Source of the DNA: Buttiauxella agrestis ATCC 33320 | GTDB taxonomy: Bacteria; Pseudomonadota; Gammaproteobacteria; Enterobacterales; Enterobacteriaceae | Direction of reading: 5' to 3' | Assembly: GCF_000735355.1 (NCBI RefSeq) | Contig: NZ_JMPI01000070.1 | Span: forward strand, 62,001-126,000 | Length of the DNA stretch: 64,000 nucleotides | Shown here: in pieces, positions 1 to 9,064 of the stretch | Layout of the letters: every line of letters starts with the position of its first letter | How positions within the stretch are numbered: position 1 is the stretch's first letter | Notes under the pieces: generated by a model | Databases searched by the model: none | Seen by the model: the letters and a program-made list of their open reading frames with translations, nothing else | What the model was told of the DNA's origin: nothing | Program-made: the position numbers and the translations under genes

Positions 1-1145
1 GCCAGCAATAAAATCGCGCCTTTAACGATGTACTGCCAGAACGTCGGCACATCCATCATGCTCATGCCGTTATCCAGCGAAGCCATGATAAATGCGCCCA
101 TCACCGCACCAGCAACGCTTCCCACGCCGCCTGCAAGGCTCGTGCCGCCGATGACACAGGCTGCGATGGCATCAAGCTCAGCAATGTTGCCAGCGGAGGG
201 AGAACCCGCCCCCAGACGCGAACTGAGAATCAAACCGGCAATGGCCACCATTAATCCATTGATGGCGAAGACGGCGAGTTTTGTGCGCTCAACATTAATA
301 CCAGAAAGTCGTGCCGCTTCGATATTGCCGCCAATCGCATAAATGCGCCGCCCAAACGCGGTACGGGTCGCCATAAACATGCCAGCCAGCAGCAGTAACG
401 TCAGGATCAACACCGGGGTTGGCACGCCACGATAATCATTGAGCAACCAGATTGCCCCTAACACGATCACCGCCGTGATGGCCTGCCGCCCGACGACGCC
501 TGTAGATGCGGGAGTTGCCAGTCCTAACGCCTCGCGGCGAGTGCGCATACGCCATTGCCAGGCCACAAAAATGACCAACCCCAAAGTACCGATACCAAAA
601 CCAATTCCGTCCGGAAGGTAGCTTTGGCCGATTTGCGACATCGCCGCGCTGGTTGGCGAAACGGTGGTGCCGTTAGTAATACCAATCAACACACCACGAA
701 ACGCCAGCATTCCTGCAAGGGTGACGATAAATGACGGCACTTTGCGATACGCCACCCACCAGCCATTCCAGGCCCCCAGCACCAGCCCGAGAACCAAGGT
801 AACGGCAATCGTCAGCGGTAAAGGCCAACCGAGCCAGACATCAAAGATCGCCGCTACGCCACCGAGTAAACCCATCATCGAGCCGACGGAAAGATCAATT
901 TCTGCCGAGATAATGACAAACACCATGCCTACGGCCAGAATCCCGGTAATGGCCGTTTGCCGTAGTAAGTTAGATACGTTTCTGGCGCTGAGATAAGCGC
1001 CGTCTGTGGTCCAGGTGAAAAACAACATGATGACAACAATCGCTGCAATCATGACAAAAACCTGGAGATTCAGCGCCCGTAAAGCGGCAAAAGGTGAAGC
1101 TGGGGGTGCCGTAAGTTTCATTTCAGACTGGTTGCTTTTCGACAT
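1..1145 (-). CDS. xylH: D-xylose ABC transporter permease XylH (3' end cut by window edge)
   Basis: Inner-membrane permease of the high-affinity D-xylose importer XylFGH. The reading frame begins at the ATG at 1145 and stays open to the window edge, giving about 381 of the roughly 393 residues of E. coli XylH, so only the extreme C-terminus is missing. The sequence is strongly hydrophobic with many membrane segments. It keeps family stretches such as [14 protein letters not shown] near residues 75-90 and [15 protein letters not shown] near the C-terminus. The start lies 23 bases inside the end of xylG, an overlap also found in E. coli, so the two are translated as one operon after xylF. The XylR regulator gene, which follows xylH in E. 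coli, would lie outside the window. Confidence 0.95.
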   Translation of the reverse strand, partial: MSKSNQSEMKLTAPPASPFAALRALNLQVFVMIAAIVVIMLFFTWTTDGAYLSARNVSNLLRQTAITGILAVGMVFVIISAEIDLSVGSMMGLLGGVAAIFDVWLGWPLPLTIAVTLVLGLVLGAWNGWWVAYRKVPSFIVTLAGMLAFRGVLIGITNGTTVSPTSAAMSQIGQSYLPDGIGFGIGTLGLVIFVAWQWRMRTRREALGLATPASTGVVGRQAITAVIVLGAIWLLNDYRGVPTPVLILTLLLLAGMFMATRTAFGRRIYAIGGNIEAARLSGINVERTKLAVFAINGLMVAIAGLILSSRLGAGSPSAGNIAELDAIAACVIGGTSLAGGVGSVAGAVMGAFIMASLDNGMSMMDVPTFWQYIVKGAILLL

Positions 1146-2664
1146 GCTTTTCACTCCTCAGTGCGGCTTCCATGACCTGCTCCTGGGTCAGGTTGTGGTT
1201 TATCAGGTCAGCTTTGATTCGCCCCTCGTGCATCACCAGCACTCTGTCGCTAAGACCGAGCACCTCTGGCAATTCCGATGAGATAACAATGACCGCAATC
1301 CCTTGCTGAACCAGCTGATTGATTAATTTGTAGATTTCATATTTCGCGCCGATATCAATGCCTCGCGTAGGTTCATCAAGGATCAGGATGCGTGGGTTGA
1401 GCAGCAGGCAGCGCGCCAGAATCGCCTTTTGCTGATTACCGCCGCTAAGGCGGCCAATCGCCAGTTCGGGCGAGGAGGTTTTTACTTTCAGGCGCGCAAT
1501 AGATTGCAGAACGCAATTTTGTTCGGCGGCATCATCCAGATGCGAGAGCGCACCTGAGAATTGGTTTAGCGCGGCCAGTGTGATGTTTTGCCCGACGGCC
1601 ATCACCGGCACGATGCCGTCTTTTTTACGATCTTCCGGCACCATGGCAATTCCGTGAGCAATAGCTTGCTGGCAGTTACCAATAGCGACCGGCTGGTTAT
1701 CAATAAATATCCGGCCTTCAGACTTCCCCGGCCAGACGCCAAATAAGCATTGCACCGCTTCGGTTCGTCCGGCGCCCACCAACCCTGCAATACCCAGGAT
1801 TTCGCCCTTGTGCAGTGAAAACGAAATATCATTTACCCGCTTGATATGCCGGTTAACCGGGTGCCAGGCCGTTAGATGTTCGACACGCAGAATTTCTTCG
1901 CCAGTCTGGTGTGGTTCATTGGGGTACAGCGCGGTCAACTCACGCCCCACCATCATGGTAATAATGTCTTCTTCACGCATTAACGCGGCATCACGCGTAC
2001 CGATGGGTTGCCCGTCGCGGATAACACAGACGGTGTTGGAAATGGCTTTAACTTCATTGAGTTTGTGAGAGATATAAATACAGGCGATACCATGCGCTTG
2101 CAGATCCCGGATGATCTCTAACAGCACTGCGGTTTCTTGCTCGGTAAGCGATGCAGTCGGCTCGTCGAGAATCAACAAGCGCACCTGTTTATTCAGCGCT
2201 TTAGCTATTTCCACAAGCTGTTGTTGCCCAAGCCCCAGGGAACCAACACGGGTATCGGGAGAAATATTTAAGCTCACCTGTGCCAGCAGTTTTTGGCAGC
2301 GTAGTGTCATGCTGTCGTAATCCAGCACGCCATATTGTGAAAGCTCGGCACCGAGGAAAATATTCTCAAGCACTGTCAAATGCTTAACCAGCGCCAGTTC
2401 CTGATGGATGATTGCAATGCCTTTGCGTTCAGTATCGCGAATATGACTCGCCTGGAGTTTTTCACCCGCAAACCAGATTTCACCTTCGTAACTACCGTAA
2501 GGATAAATCCCGCATAACACCTTCATCAGCGTCGATTTTCCCGAGCCATTTTCGCCGCAAAGTGACATGACTTCACCGGCATCAACTGACAAGCTGACGT
2601 TATCCACGGCCTTCACGACACCAAAGGCTTTGGTGATATTTTTCATTTCCAGTAAACAAGGCAT
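1123..2664 (-). CDS. xylG: D-xylose ABC transporter ATP-binding protein XylG
   Basis: Energising ATPase of the XylFGH xylose importer on the cytoplasmic side of the membrane. At 513 residues it equals E. coli XylG and has the tandem two-domain layout of sugar ABC ATPases (RbsA/MglA type). The first domain has a full Walker A (GENGSGKST, about residues 37-45), the signature LGLGQQQ and Walker [11 protein letters not shown]. The second has the degenerate Walker [10 protein letters not shown] typical of the class, a signature LSGGNQQK and Walker [11 protein letters not shown]. It lies between xylF (55-base gap) and xylH (23-base overlap). Expression is expected to follow XylR and cAMP-CRP from the promoter upstream of xylF. 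Confidence 0.97.
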   Translation of the reverse strand: MPCLLEMKNITKAFGVVKAVDNVSLSVDAGEVMSLCGENGSGKSTLMKVLCGIYPYGSYEGEIWFAGEKLQASHIRDTERKGIAIIHQELALVKHLTVLENIFLGAELSQYGVLDYDSMTLRCQKLLAQVSLNISPDTRVGSLGLGQQQLVEIAKALNKQVRLLILDEPTASLTEQETAVLLEIIRDLQAHGIACIYISHKLNEVKAISNTVCVIRDGQPIGTRDAALMREEDIITMMVGRELTALYPNEPHQTGEEILRVEHLTAWHPVNRHIKRVNDISFSLHKGEILGIAGLVGAGRTEAVQCLFGVWPGKSEGRIFIDNQPVAIGNCQQAIAHGIAMVPEDRKKDGIVPVMAVGQNITLAALNQFSGALSHLDDAAEQNCVLQSIARLKVKTSSPELAIGRLSGGNQQKAILARCLLLNPRILILDEPTRGIDIGAKYEIYKLINQLVQQGIAVIVISSELPEVLGLSDRVLVMHEGRIKADLINHNLTQEQVMEAALRSEKHVEKQPV

Positions 2665-2719
2665 AGCCCCTCCTTTACCTGATTAAGGGTATGCCCGTGC
2701 CATGCACGGGCGCAGTGGG

Positions 2720-3712
2720 TTATAGCTCGCTCTTTTTATGGAAACCGTCTGCCACAACGGTTGTGTCGATGTTGGCTTTATCGACCTCGACTGGCGTCAG
2801 GAGACGTGAAGGGACATCTTTGACGCCATTATTCAACGTGGCGTCAGAAGCGGGTTGTTTGCCCTCACCGAGTTCCACGGCAATTTCGGCCGCAGTATTG
2901 GCAAGCTGGGTGATAGGCTTGTATACCGTCATGGTTTGCGTACCGGCGATAATGCGCTTCACACCGGCCAGATCAGCATCCTGCCCGGAAATGGCGACTT
3001 TGCCCGCCAGGCCTTGTGCACTCAGCGCCTGAATAGCGCCGCCCGCGGTTGCATCGTTTGAGGCCACCACCGCGTCAATTTTATTGTTATTTGCCGTCAG
3101 CGCATTTTCCATAATTTTCAATGCGTTTTCTGGCAACCAACCGTCAGCCCATTGATCGCCGACGATTTTTATTTTCCCACTCTCAATATAAGGTTTTAAT
3201 ACTTTCATCTGCCCGGCGCGGAACAACTTGGCATTATTATCAACAGGCGAGCCACCCATCAAAAAATAATTACCAGAAGGTACTTTATTAACAATGCTTT
3301 GCGCCTGAAGTTCGCCGACTTTTTCATTATCGAATGAAATATAATAATCAATGTCGGCATTATTAATCATGCGATCATATGCTAATACTTTTATCCCCTC
3401 TCTTTTTGCCTCAGCAATGACATTACTTAATACCTGGCCGTTGTAAGGAATAATAACCAATACATCAACGCCACGGTTAATCATGTTTTCGATTTGCGAC
3501 ATTTGCGTTTCTTCGTTGCCGTTAGCGGATTGTACAAAGACTTTCGCCCCCAGAGACTCCGCTTTTTTAACAAAGATGTCGCGATCTTTTTGCCAGCGTT
3601 CAAGGCGTAAATCGTCTATCGCCATGCCAATTTTAACTTCTTTGGCGATGCCGCTGACACTGGTGAGAACGAGTGAGGCACACAACGTTAGTAAAAGGTT
3701 CTTAATCTTCAT
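2720..3712 (-). CDS. xylF: D-xylose-binding periplasmic protein XylF
   Basis: Periplasmic receptor that delivers D-xylose to XylGH. From the chosen ATG it has 330 residues, the length of E. coli XylF, with a Sec signal peptide (MKIKNLLLTLCASLVLTSVSG) cut near Ala-Lys-Glu. The mature part is a type I periplasmic binding protein with conserved stretches such as DDLRLERWQKDRD, MGGSPVDNNAKLF and ASNDATAGGAIQALSAQG. An in-frame ATG two codons earlier (3718) has the AGG of its upstream region at a better distance, so the real start may be 3718. Longer readings to 3814 have no signal-peptide logic. First gene of xylFGH. Confidence 0.96.
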   Translation of the reverse strand: MKIKNLLLTLCASLVLTSVSGIAKEVKIGMAIDDLRLERWQKDRDIFVKKAESLGAKVFVQSANGNEETQMSQIENMINRGVDVLVIIPYNGQVLSNVIAEAKREGIKVLAYDRMINNADIDYYISFDNEKVGELQAQSIVNKVPSGNYFLMGGSPVDNNAKLFRAGQMKVLKPYIESGKIKIVGDQWADGWLPENALKIMENALTANNNKIDAVVASNDATAGGAIQALSAQGLAGKVAISGQDADLAGVKRIIAGTQTMTVYKPITQLANTAAEIAVELGEGKQPASDATLNNGVKDVPSRLLTPVEVDKANIDTTVVADGFHKKSEL

Positions 3713-4094
3713 TTTCATATTTTTATACCTGTGTAGGGTGTAATAAATCGGATTAAAAATTATTAACATCTGTCGACCGGCTGTGATTGTTGTCTGTGAA
3801 TGGCAATCCGGCAATTACAGATTTTTATCTTCCTATTACGTTTTTTTGTTTAATTGTTAATTTATGATGGCGATCTTCTTTTAAATTAGAAAAAACATTT
3901 ATTGCGTTATTTATTGGAATAACGCTCGAGATATTTCTTTCATTAATTCCTGCGTTTTTTGCGAGACAGCGCACATTTGAGCATTCTCTTAATCGCAGTG
4001 TGAAATAACGTAATTGAGCAACGCCAAAGGAAAATACAGGATGGTTACAGAATCGCTTACTTGCCGCCCCCTGATTAAGATTACGGAGTCAAAT
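3713..4094. promoter_or_regulatory. Divergent xylF / xylA control region
   Basis: AT-rich 0.38-kb gap between the diverging xylose transport and catabolic operons. In E. coli the equivalent region holds two XylR sites and a CRP site. Here the stretch GCAGTGTGAAATAAC followed by GTAATTGAGCAAC (about 3995-4022) closely resembles what I recall of the E. coli xylA promoter, including a TGTGA CRP half-site; the opposite half is poor. I did not locate XylR half-sites with confidence. Unlike my memory of E. coli, some 60 extra bases with an in-frame ATG at 4041 separate the promoter-like block from the xylA start. Confidence 0.6.
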
Positions 4095-5417
4095 ATGCAA
4101 GCCTATTTCGACCAACTCGATCGTGTACGTTTTGAAGGCACTAAATCCACTAATCCTCTGGCGTTTCGCCATTACAACCCAGATGAAATCGTTCTGGGAA
4201 AACGCATGGAAGATCACCTGCGCTTTGCAGCCTGTTACTGGCATAACTTCTGCTGGAATGGCGCAGATATGTTTGGTGTCGGTTCTTTTGAACGCCCATG
4301 GCAGCAGGCAGGTGATGCACTGGCGCTGGCAAAAGGCAAAGCCGATGTCGCGTTTGAGTTCTTCCACAAACTAAACGTGCCGTACTACTGCTTCCACGAT
4401 GTTGACGTATCGCCAGAAGGCGCGTCACTGAAAGAGTATCTGAATAACTTCGCGCAAATGACCGACGTGCTGGCGCAAAAACAGCAAGAAAGCGGCGTGA
4501 AGTTGCTGTGGGGTACGGCTAACTGCTTTACCAATCCACGTTACGGTGCAGGTGCCGCCACCAATCCAGACCCAGAAGTGTTCGCATGGGCGGCAACACA
4601 AGTCGCCACCGCGATGAATGCCACGCACAAATTAGGCGGCGAAAACTATGTTTTATGGGGTGGGCGTGAAGGTTACGAATCTCTCCTCAATACTGATTTG
4701 CGCCAGGAACGCGAGCAAATTGGCCGTTTCATGCAGATGGTGGTTGAGCACAAACACAAAATTGGTTTCCGCGGAACGCTGCTTATAGAACCGAAACCAC
4801 AAGAGCCAACGAAACACCAATATGACTATGATGTTGCAACGGTTTACGGCTTCCTGAAGCAGTTTGGTCTGGAAAAAGAGATCAAAGTGAACATTGAGGC
4901 GAACCACGCAACACTAGCCGGTCACTCCTTCCACCATGAAATTGCCAGCGCGATTGCGTTGGGTATCTTCGGCTCTGTTGATGCTAACCGTGGCGACCCG
5001 CAGCTGGGCTGGGATACCGACCAGTTCCCGAACAGCGTTGAAGAAAACTCACTGGTGATGTACGAAATTCTGAAAGCGGGCGGCTTCACTACAGGCGGCC
5101 TGAACTTTGATGCCAAAGTTCGTCGCCAGAGCACCGATAAGTACGATCTGTTCTATGGTCATATTGGTGCCATGGATGTCATGGCGCTGTCGCTGAAAAT
5201 TGCCGCACGTATGATTGAAGAGGGTGAACTGGATAAACGTGTTGCCAAACGTTATGCCGGCTGGAATGGTGAAGTCGGCCAGCAAATTCTGAAAGGGCAA
5301 ATGTCTCTGGCGCAAGTTGCGCAGTACGCTGAACAACATAACCTGGCGCCGCAGCACCAAAGTGGACATCAAGAGTTGCTGGAAAACCTGGTGAATCATT
5401 ATTTGTTCGACAAATAA
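4095..5417 (+). CDS. xylA: Xylose isomerase XylA
   Basis: Cytoplasmic, metal-dependent isomerase turning D-xylose into D-xylulose, the first step of the pathway. The 440 residues from this ATG match E. coli XylA end to end ([15 protein letters not shown] to NHYLFDK). Catalytic and metal-site stretches are intact: [38 protein letters not shown] and GSVDANRGD. The start was chosen for family length and a GGAG six bases upstream. The frame stays open upstream, and an in-frame ATG at 4041, preceded by AAAGGA, would add 18 residues ([18 protein letters not shown]). XylB follows 96 bases later in the same operon. Confidence 0.97.
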   Translation: MQAYFDQLDRVRFEGTKSTNPLAFRHYNPDEIVLGKRMEDHLRFAACYWHNFCWNGADMFGVGSFERPWQQAGDALALAKGKADVAFEFFHKLNVPYYCFHDVDVSPEGASLKEYLNNFAQMTDVLAQKQQESGVKLLWGTANCFTNPRYGAGAATNPDPEVFAWAATQVATAMNATHKLGGENYVLWGGREGYESLLNTDLRQEREQIGRFMQMVVEHKHKIGFRGTLLIEPKPQEPTKHQYDYDVATVYGFLKQFGLEKEIKVNIEANHATLAGHSFHHEIASAIALGIFGSVDANRGDPQLGWDTDQFPNSVEENSLVMYEILKAGGFTTGGLNFDAKVRRQSTDKYDLFYGHIGAMDVMALSLKIAARMIEEGELDKRVAKRYAGWNGEVGQQILKGQMSLAQVAQYAEQHNLAPQHQSGHQELLENLVNHYLFDK

Positions 5418-5437
5418 ATCTAAGCCGTAGCTGAAAT

Positions 5438-5466
5438 GGTGGATGACGCTTCGCTTATCCACCCTA
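5438..5466. repeat. REP-like palindrome between xylA and xylB
   Basis: Imperfect inverted repeat GGTGGATGACGC ... GCTTATCCACC followed by CTAC, the same design as other copies in the window (for example 6970-7043, 15376-15448, 19025-19100). Such REP units form mRNA hairpins that protect upstream message from 3' exonucleases. This one lies just after the xylA stop. Confidence 0.65.
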
Positions 5467-5474
5467 CGAATTCC

Positions 5475-5497
5475 CGCGCCACGTTTTACGTGGCGCG
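5475..5497 (+). other. Intercistronic RNA hairpin xylA-xylB
   Basis: Perfect 10-base inverted repeat CGCGCCACGT / ACGTGGCGCG with a 3-base loop, followed by TTTG and, a few bases later, the AAGGAG ribosome site of xylB. The stem is terminator-like but the T run is short, so it could cause partial termination or stabilise the xylA message. Either would lower XylB relative to XylA. Confidence 0.55.
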
Positions 5498-5513
5498 TTT
5501 GTAAGGAGTCGGT

Positions 5514-6968
5514 ATGTACATCGGAATCGATCTCGGCACCTCGGGTGTAAAAGTGATTTTGTTGGATGAGCAAGGCGAGGTGCTGGCAACACGTACTGAA
5601 GCACTGACGGTGTCGCGCCCGCATCCGTTGTGGTCTGAGCAAGATCCAGAGCACTGGTGGCAAGCGACAGACAGAGCAATGAAAGCACTTGGCGAGCAGC
5701 ATTCTCTTCAGGGCGTAAAAGCGCTGGGGATTGCCGGGCAAATGCATGGCGCAACCCTGCTTGATAAGCAGCAGACCGTTTTACGCCCAGCGATTTTGTG
5801 GAACGATGGCCGCTGCGGTGAAGAATGTGTGCTGCTGGAAGCCGCCGTGCCTGAATCTCGCAAGATTACCGGCAACCTGATGATGCCAGGTTTTACTGCG
5901 CCGAAGCTGTTATGGGTTCAACACCATGAGCCTGAGGTTTTCGCGCAAATAGATAAGGTCCTGTTACCGAAAGATTACCTGCGTTTGCGCATGACTGGTG
6001 TGTTCGCCAGCGATATGTCTGACGCCGCCGGCACTATGTGGCTGGATGTCGCGAAGCGCGACTGGAGCGACAAAATGCTCGACGCCTGCCAACTCAGCCG
6101 CCAGCAAATGCCTGATTTATTCGAAGGCAGTGAAATTACCGGCACGCTAAAAGCAGACGTGGCGCAGGCGTGGAATATGCCTGCGGTGCCGGTGGTAGCC
6201 GGTGGAGGTGATAACGCAGCAGGCGCAGTGGGTGTCGGCATGATGGACGCAGGCCAGGCGATGTTGTCGCTCGGCACCTCGGGGGTTTATTTTGCCGTAA
6301 GCGAAGGTTTCCTCAGCAAGCCGGAAAGCGCCGTGCATAGTTTTTGCCACGCATTACCTAACCGCTGGCATTTAATGTCCGTGATGTTGAGCGCGGCGTC
6401 CTGCCTTGACTGGGCAGCAAAGCTGACCGGCCTGGGTACCGTTCCTGCGTTGCTGGCAGCGGCTGAACAAGCCAATGAAGAAGCGGGCGATGTCTGGTTC
6501 CTGCCTTACCTTTCAGGCGAACGCACACCGCACAATAATCCGCAGGCAAAAGGCGTTTTCTTTGGCCTGACGCATCAGCACGGCCCGACAGAACTGGCTC
6601 GCGCGGTACTTGAAGGCGTGGGTTACGCGTTGGCGGATGGCATGGACGTGGTGCATTCCTGTGGCGTTACGCCACAAAGCGTCACGCTGATTGGCGGCGG
6701 TGCGCGGAGTCCGTACTGGCGGCAAATGCTGGCGGATATTAGCGGGCAAACGTTGGATTACCGTACGGGGGGTGATGTCGGCCCGGCATTGGGTGCTGCA
6801 CGACTGGCACAAATCGCCATGACGCCAGAAAAACCTTTGCAATCCCTGCTTCCTCAGTTGCCACTTGAGCAGCAGCACAAGCCGGATATGTCACGCCATG
6901 AACGTTACAAATCTCGTCGCAAAGTGTTTAACCAGATTTATCAGCAGCTGTTGCCGTTAATGTCGTAA
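5514..6968 (+). CDS. xylB: Xylulokinase XylB
   Basis: FGGY-family kinase that phosphorylates D-xylulose to D-xylulose 5-phosphate, feeding the pentose phosphate pathway. Its 484 residues equal E. coli XylB. The N-terminal phosphate-binding loop GIDLGTSGVKV (residues 4-14), IAGQMHGATLL and the C-terminal ATP-site run LIGGGARSPYWRQMLADI are present. It starts 13 bases after an intercistronic hairpin with a clear AAGGAG. It is the second gene of xylAB and converges with gntU across a pair of REP units. Confidence 0.97.
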   Translation: MYIGIDLGTSGVKVILLDEQGEVLATRTEALTVSRPHPLWSEQDPEHWWQATDRAMKALGEQHSLQGVKALGIAGQMHGATLLDKQQTVLRPAILWNDGRCGEECVLLEAAVPESRKITGNLMMPGFTAPKLLWVQHHEPEVFAQIDKVLLPKDYLRLRMTGVFASDMSDAAGTMWLDVAKRDWSDKMLDACQLSRQQMPDLFEGSEITGTLKADVAQAWNMPAVPVVAGGGDNAAGAVGVGMMDAGQAMLSLGTSGVYFAVSEGFLSKPESAVHSFCHALPNRWHLMSVMLSAASCLDWAAKLTGLGTVPALLAAAEQANEEAGDVWFLPYLSGERTPHNNPQAKGVFFGLTHQHGPTELARAVLEGVGYALADGMDVVHSCGVTPQSVTLIGGGARSPYWRQMLADISGQTLDYRTGGDVGPALGAARLAQIAMTPEKPLQSLLPQLPLEQQHKPDMSRHERYKSRRKVFNQIYQQLLPLMS

Positions 6969-6969
6969 A

Positions 6970-7043
6970 CGTCGGATGACGCTGCGTTTATCCGACCTAC
7001 ATTTTGGTTTTGTAGGGGGGATAAGCGCAGCGTCATCCACCAT
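6970..7043. repeat. Pair of inverted REP units (BIME) between xylB and gntU
   Basis: Two oppositely oriented palindromes, CGTCGGATGACGCTGCG...CCGACCTAC and GTAGGGGGGATAAGCGCAG...CATCCACC, separated by a short T-rich linker. They fill the gap between the convergent xylB and gntU and probably stabilise both 3' ends. Confidence 0.7.
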
Positions 7044-7044
7044 T

Positions 7045-8385
7045 TCAGGAGAGCAGCGTAAAAGCAATCATCCCGACCAGCGCACCGGTGGTGCCGAGGA
7101 TGGTTTCCATCATGGTCCAGGTTTTCAGGGTTTGCCCTTCGGTAGCGCCCGTAAACTTACCGAACAACCAGAAACCGGCGTCGTTTACGTGGCTCACCAC
7201 AATGGAACCGCCCGCGATGCAAATCGACAAGGCTGCCATTTGCGCGCCGCTATAGTTCAATTGCTCGATAACAGGCATCACCAGACCCACTGCGGTCAAA
7301 CAGGCGACTGTTGCAGAACCCTGGATAATGCGCACCGCTGCCGCCAGCACGAAGCAGGTTAACGCAATCGGAAGACCTAATCCGGTTAACGCTTCACCTA
7401 ACGCTGGGCCAACGCCTGAGTCCACCAGCACTTGCTTGAACACACCGCCCGCGCCGATAACTAAAAGAATGATGCCTGCAGGTTGCAGCGCGTGGCCGCA
7501 GATTTCCATGACTCGCTCTTTCGCCATTCCCTGGCGGTACGCCAGACCATAAATAGCAACCAGACACGCGACCAGAATCGCGGTGAACGGGTGGCCGACA
7601 AACTCGAGCCATTCGTACAGCGTGGAACCCTGTTCAACGAAACGTGCAGCGATGGTTTTCATGCCCACCAGCACCAGCGGCAACAGGATCAGCGACAGGC
7701 TGAAGCCGAAAGATGGCAGTTTACCTTCGCCCAGATGCGGTTCGGAGATATCGTCAGGAATATGCAGCTCGACATATTTGCTGATGAAGTTACCAAACAG
7801 CGGCCCGGCGATAATCATGCTCGGAATTGCAGCGCACAAGCCGAGCAGAATCATCCAGCCAAAGTCGGCATGCATCTGGGAGGCAAGTAACATAGGCGCA
7901 GGCCCAGGCAGCAGAAACGCTGCGGCAGCGGCGACGCCCGCAAACAGAGGGATAACCAGCTTAACGAGGTTAGTTCCGGTGTGGCGGGCCATAGAAAACG
8001 CCACGCTAATCAGTAGAACGATCGCCACTTCGAAGAACAGTGGCAGGGCGCAAATCAAGCCAGCCAGGCCAATCGCGTAATGTGCGCGACTGTGGCCGAA
8101 AGACTTCAGCATTTTGACGGCGATTTGGTCTACCGCGCCCGTTTCATGAAGAATCTTACCGAACATCGCGCCAAGCGCGACGACGATGGCGAGGAATCCG
8201 AGTGTCCCGCCCATTCCTTTTTCCATGGTTGCCGCGATTTTATCGAGCGGCATTCCGGAAAAGATCCCTGCACCAATTGAAACAACCATCAAAGCAACGA
8301 AGGCGTGCATACGCGCCTTCATCACTAAAAACAGCAACAGTAATACTGAACCCACTGCTGTTAAAACAAGAGTTAATGTACTCAC
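7045..8385 (-). CDS. gntU: Gluconate transporter GntU (GntP family)
   Basis: Inner-membrane gluconate:H+ symporter. Its 446 residues match E. coli GntU in length and nearly throughout in sequence, with a hydrophobic multi-span pattern and the conserved runs GGTLGFLAIVVALGAMFGK and SGAQMAALSICIAGGSIVVSH near the C-terminus. Its ATG overlaps the gntK stop by four bases (ATGA), so GntK and GntU are translationally coupled. The operon is expected to be repressed by GntR through the sites upstream of gntK and to need cAMP-CRP. In E. coli GntU is the low-affinity carrier of the GntI system. Confidence 0.95.
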   Translation of the reverse strand: MSTLTLVLTAVGSVLLLLFLVMKARMHAFVALMVVSIGAGIFSGMPLDKIAATMEKGMGGTLGFLAIVVALGAMFGKILHETGAVDQIAVKMLKSFGHSRAHYAIGLAGLICALPLFFEVAIVLLISVAFSMARHTGTNLVKLVIPLFAGVAAAAAFLLPGPAPMLLASQMHADFGWMILLGLCAAIPSMIIAGPLFGNFISKYVELHIPDDISEPHLGEGKLPSFGFSLSLILLPLVLVGMKTIAARFVEQGSTLYEWLEFVGHPFTAILVACLVAIYGLAYRQGMAKERVMEICGHALQPAGIILLVIGAGGVFKQVLVDSGVGPALGEALTGLGLPIALTCFVLAAAVRIIQGSATVACLTAVGLVMPVIEQLNYSGAQMAALSICIAGGSIVVSHVNDAGFWLFGKFTGATEGQTLKTWTMMETILGTTGALVGMIAFTLLS

Positions 8386-8915
8386 TGCGCACTGCCTTTA
8401 TTAATCACATCAATCGTGCTGGCGACTACGCCTTCAAGCGTTTGGTCGATATCCACTACCAGCACATCAGGTTCGTCAGATTTAGGTTCTTCCAGCGTTT
8501 CAAACTGAGTGACCAGCATCTGCGTTTTGAAGAAGTGACCTTTACGGGCTTTCAGTCGGTTTTCAATCACCTCGAAATCCCCTTTCATGTAGATGAAGGA
8601 GAGGTTCGGATTACCTTCGCGTAATTGGTCGCGATAAACTTTTTTCAGCGCAGAGCAAACAATCAGGGAAACTTTGTTGGTGCGTTGCATCGCGAAAGCT
8701 GCATCGTTCAACGCTTGCAGCCACGGCTTACGATCTTCATCGTTCAGCGGCTCGCCCGATGCCATTTTCATGATATTGCAGCGCGGATGAAGGAAATCGC
8801 CGTCGAGGAACGCGGCTTTGAGTTGATGAGCAACTTCACTTGCAACAGCAGATTTACCGCTGCCAGAGACGCCCATCAGGACGTAGATGTGGTTTTCGTG
8901 GTTGGTAGTGCTCAT
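8382..8915 (-). CDS. gntK: Gluconokinase GntK
   Basis: Cytoplasmic kinase converting D-gluconate to 6-phosphogluconate, the entry to the Entner-Doudoroff and pentose phosphate pathways. It has 177 residues (E. coli 175) with a P-loop GVSGSGKSAVA near residues 15-25 and the family stretches FLDGDFLHPRCN, ALKKVYRDQLR and GHFFKTQMLVTQFETLEEP. First gene of gntKU, directly downstream of two GntR-type operators. gntR follows upstream as a separate unit on the same strand. Confidence 0.96.
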   Translation of the reverse strand: MSTTNHENHIYVLMGVSGSGKSAVASEVAHQLKAAFLDGDFLHPRCNIMKMASGEPLNDEDRKPWLQALNDAAFAMQRTNKVSLIVCSALKKVYRDQLREGNPNLSFIYMKGDFEVIENRLKARKGHFFKTQMLVTQFETLEEPKSDEPDVLVVDIDQTLEGVVASTIDVINKGSAQ

Positions 8916-8955
8916 AGCGTAGCTCCGACTAGCGCAACAATTTGTTATAGTAAAT

Positions 8956-8983
8956 TGTTACGGGTAACTGTTATCGGTAACAT
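8956..8983. promoter_or_regulatory. Twin GntR operators upstream of gntKU
   Basis: Two abutting palindromes, TTGTTACGGGTAACTG and TGTTATCGGTAACAT, lie in the gntR-gntK gap. They have the TGTTACC/GGTAACA symmetry of GntR operators in E. coli. Their position suits repression of gntKU that is lifted by gluconate. Confidence 0.75.
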
Positions 8984-9064
8984 TGTCTAAGCTGCCTGCG
9001 CAATAAGCAATAACCATTAGCTTGCAAAGTGTATAACTGTGAGCTAAATCATATTTTGGGACGG

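Noticed and set aside
5049-5754. Open frames of 96-232 codons opposite the xylA-xylB junction
   Set aside because: They cover the REP unit and parts of two well-identified genes; composition is atypical and no start signal is seen.
6970-7043. Inverted repeats of an insertion sequence
   Set aside because: The repeats enclose only a linker, recur across the window between ordinary genes, and match the REP design; no transposase is present.
7328-8404. Several open frames on the plus strand through gntU
   Set aside because: GntU is unambiguous and full length on the other strand; the opposing frames have no family resemblance.
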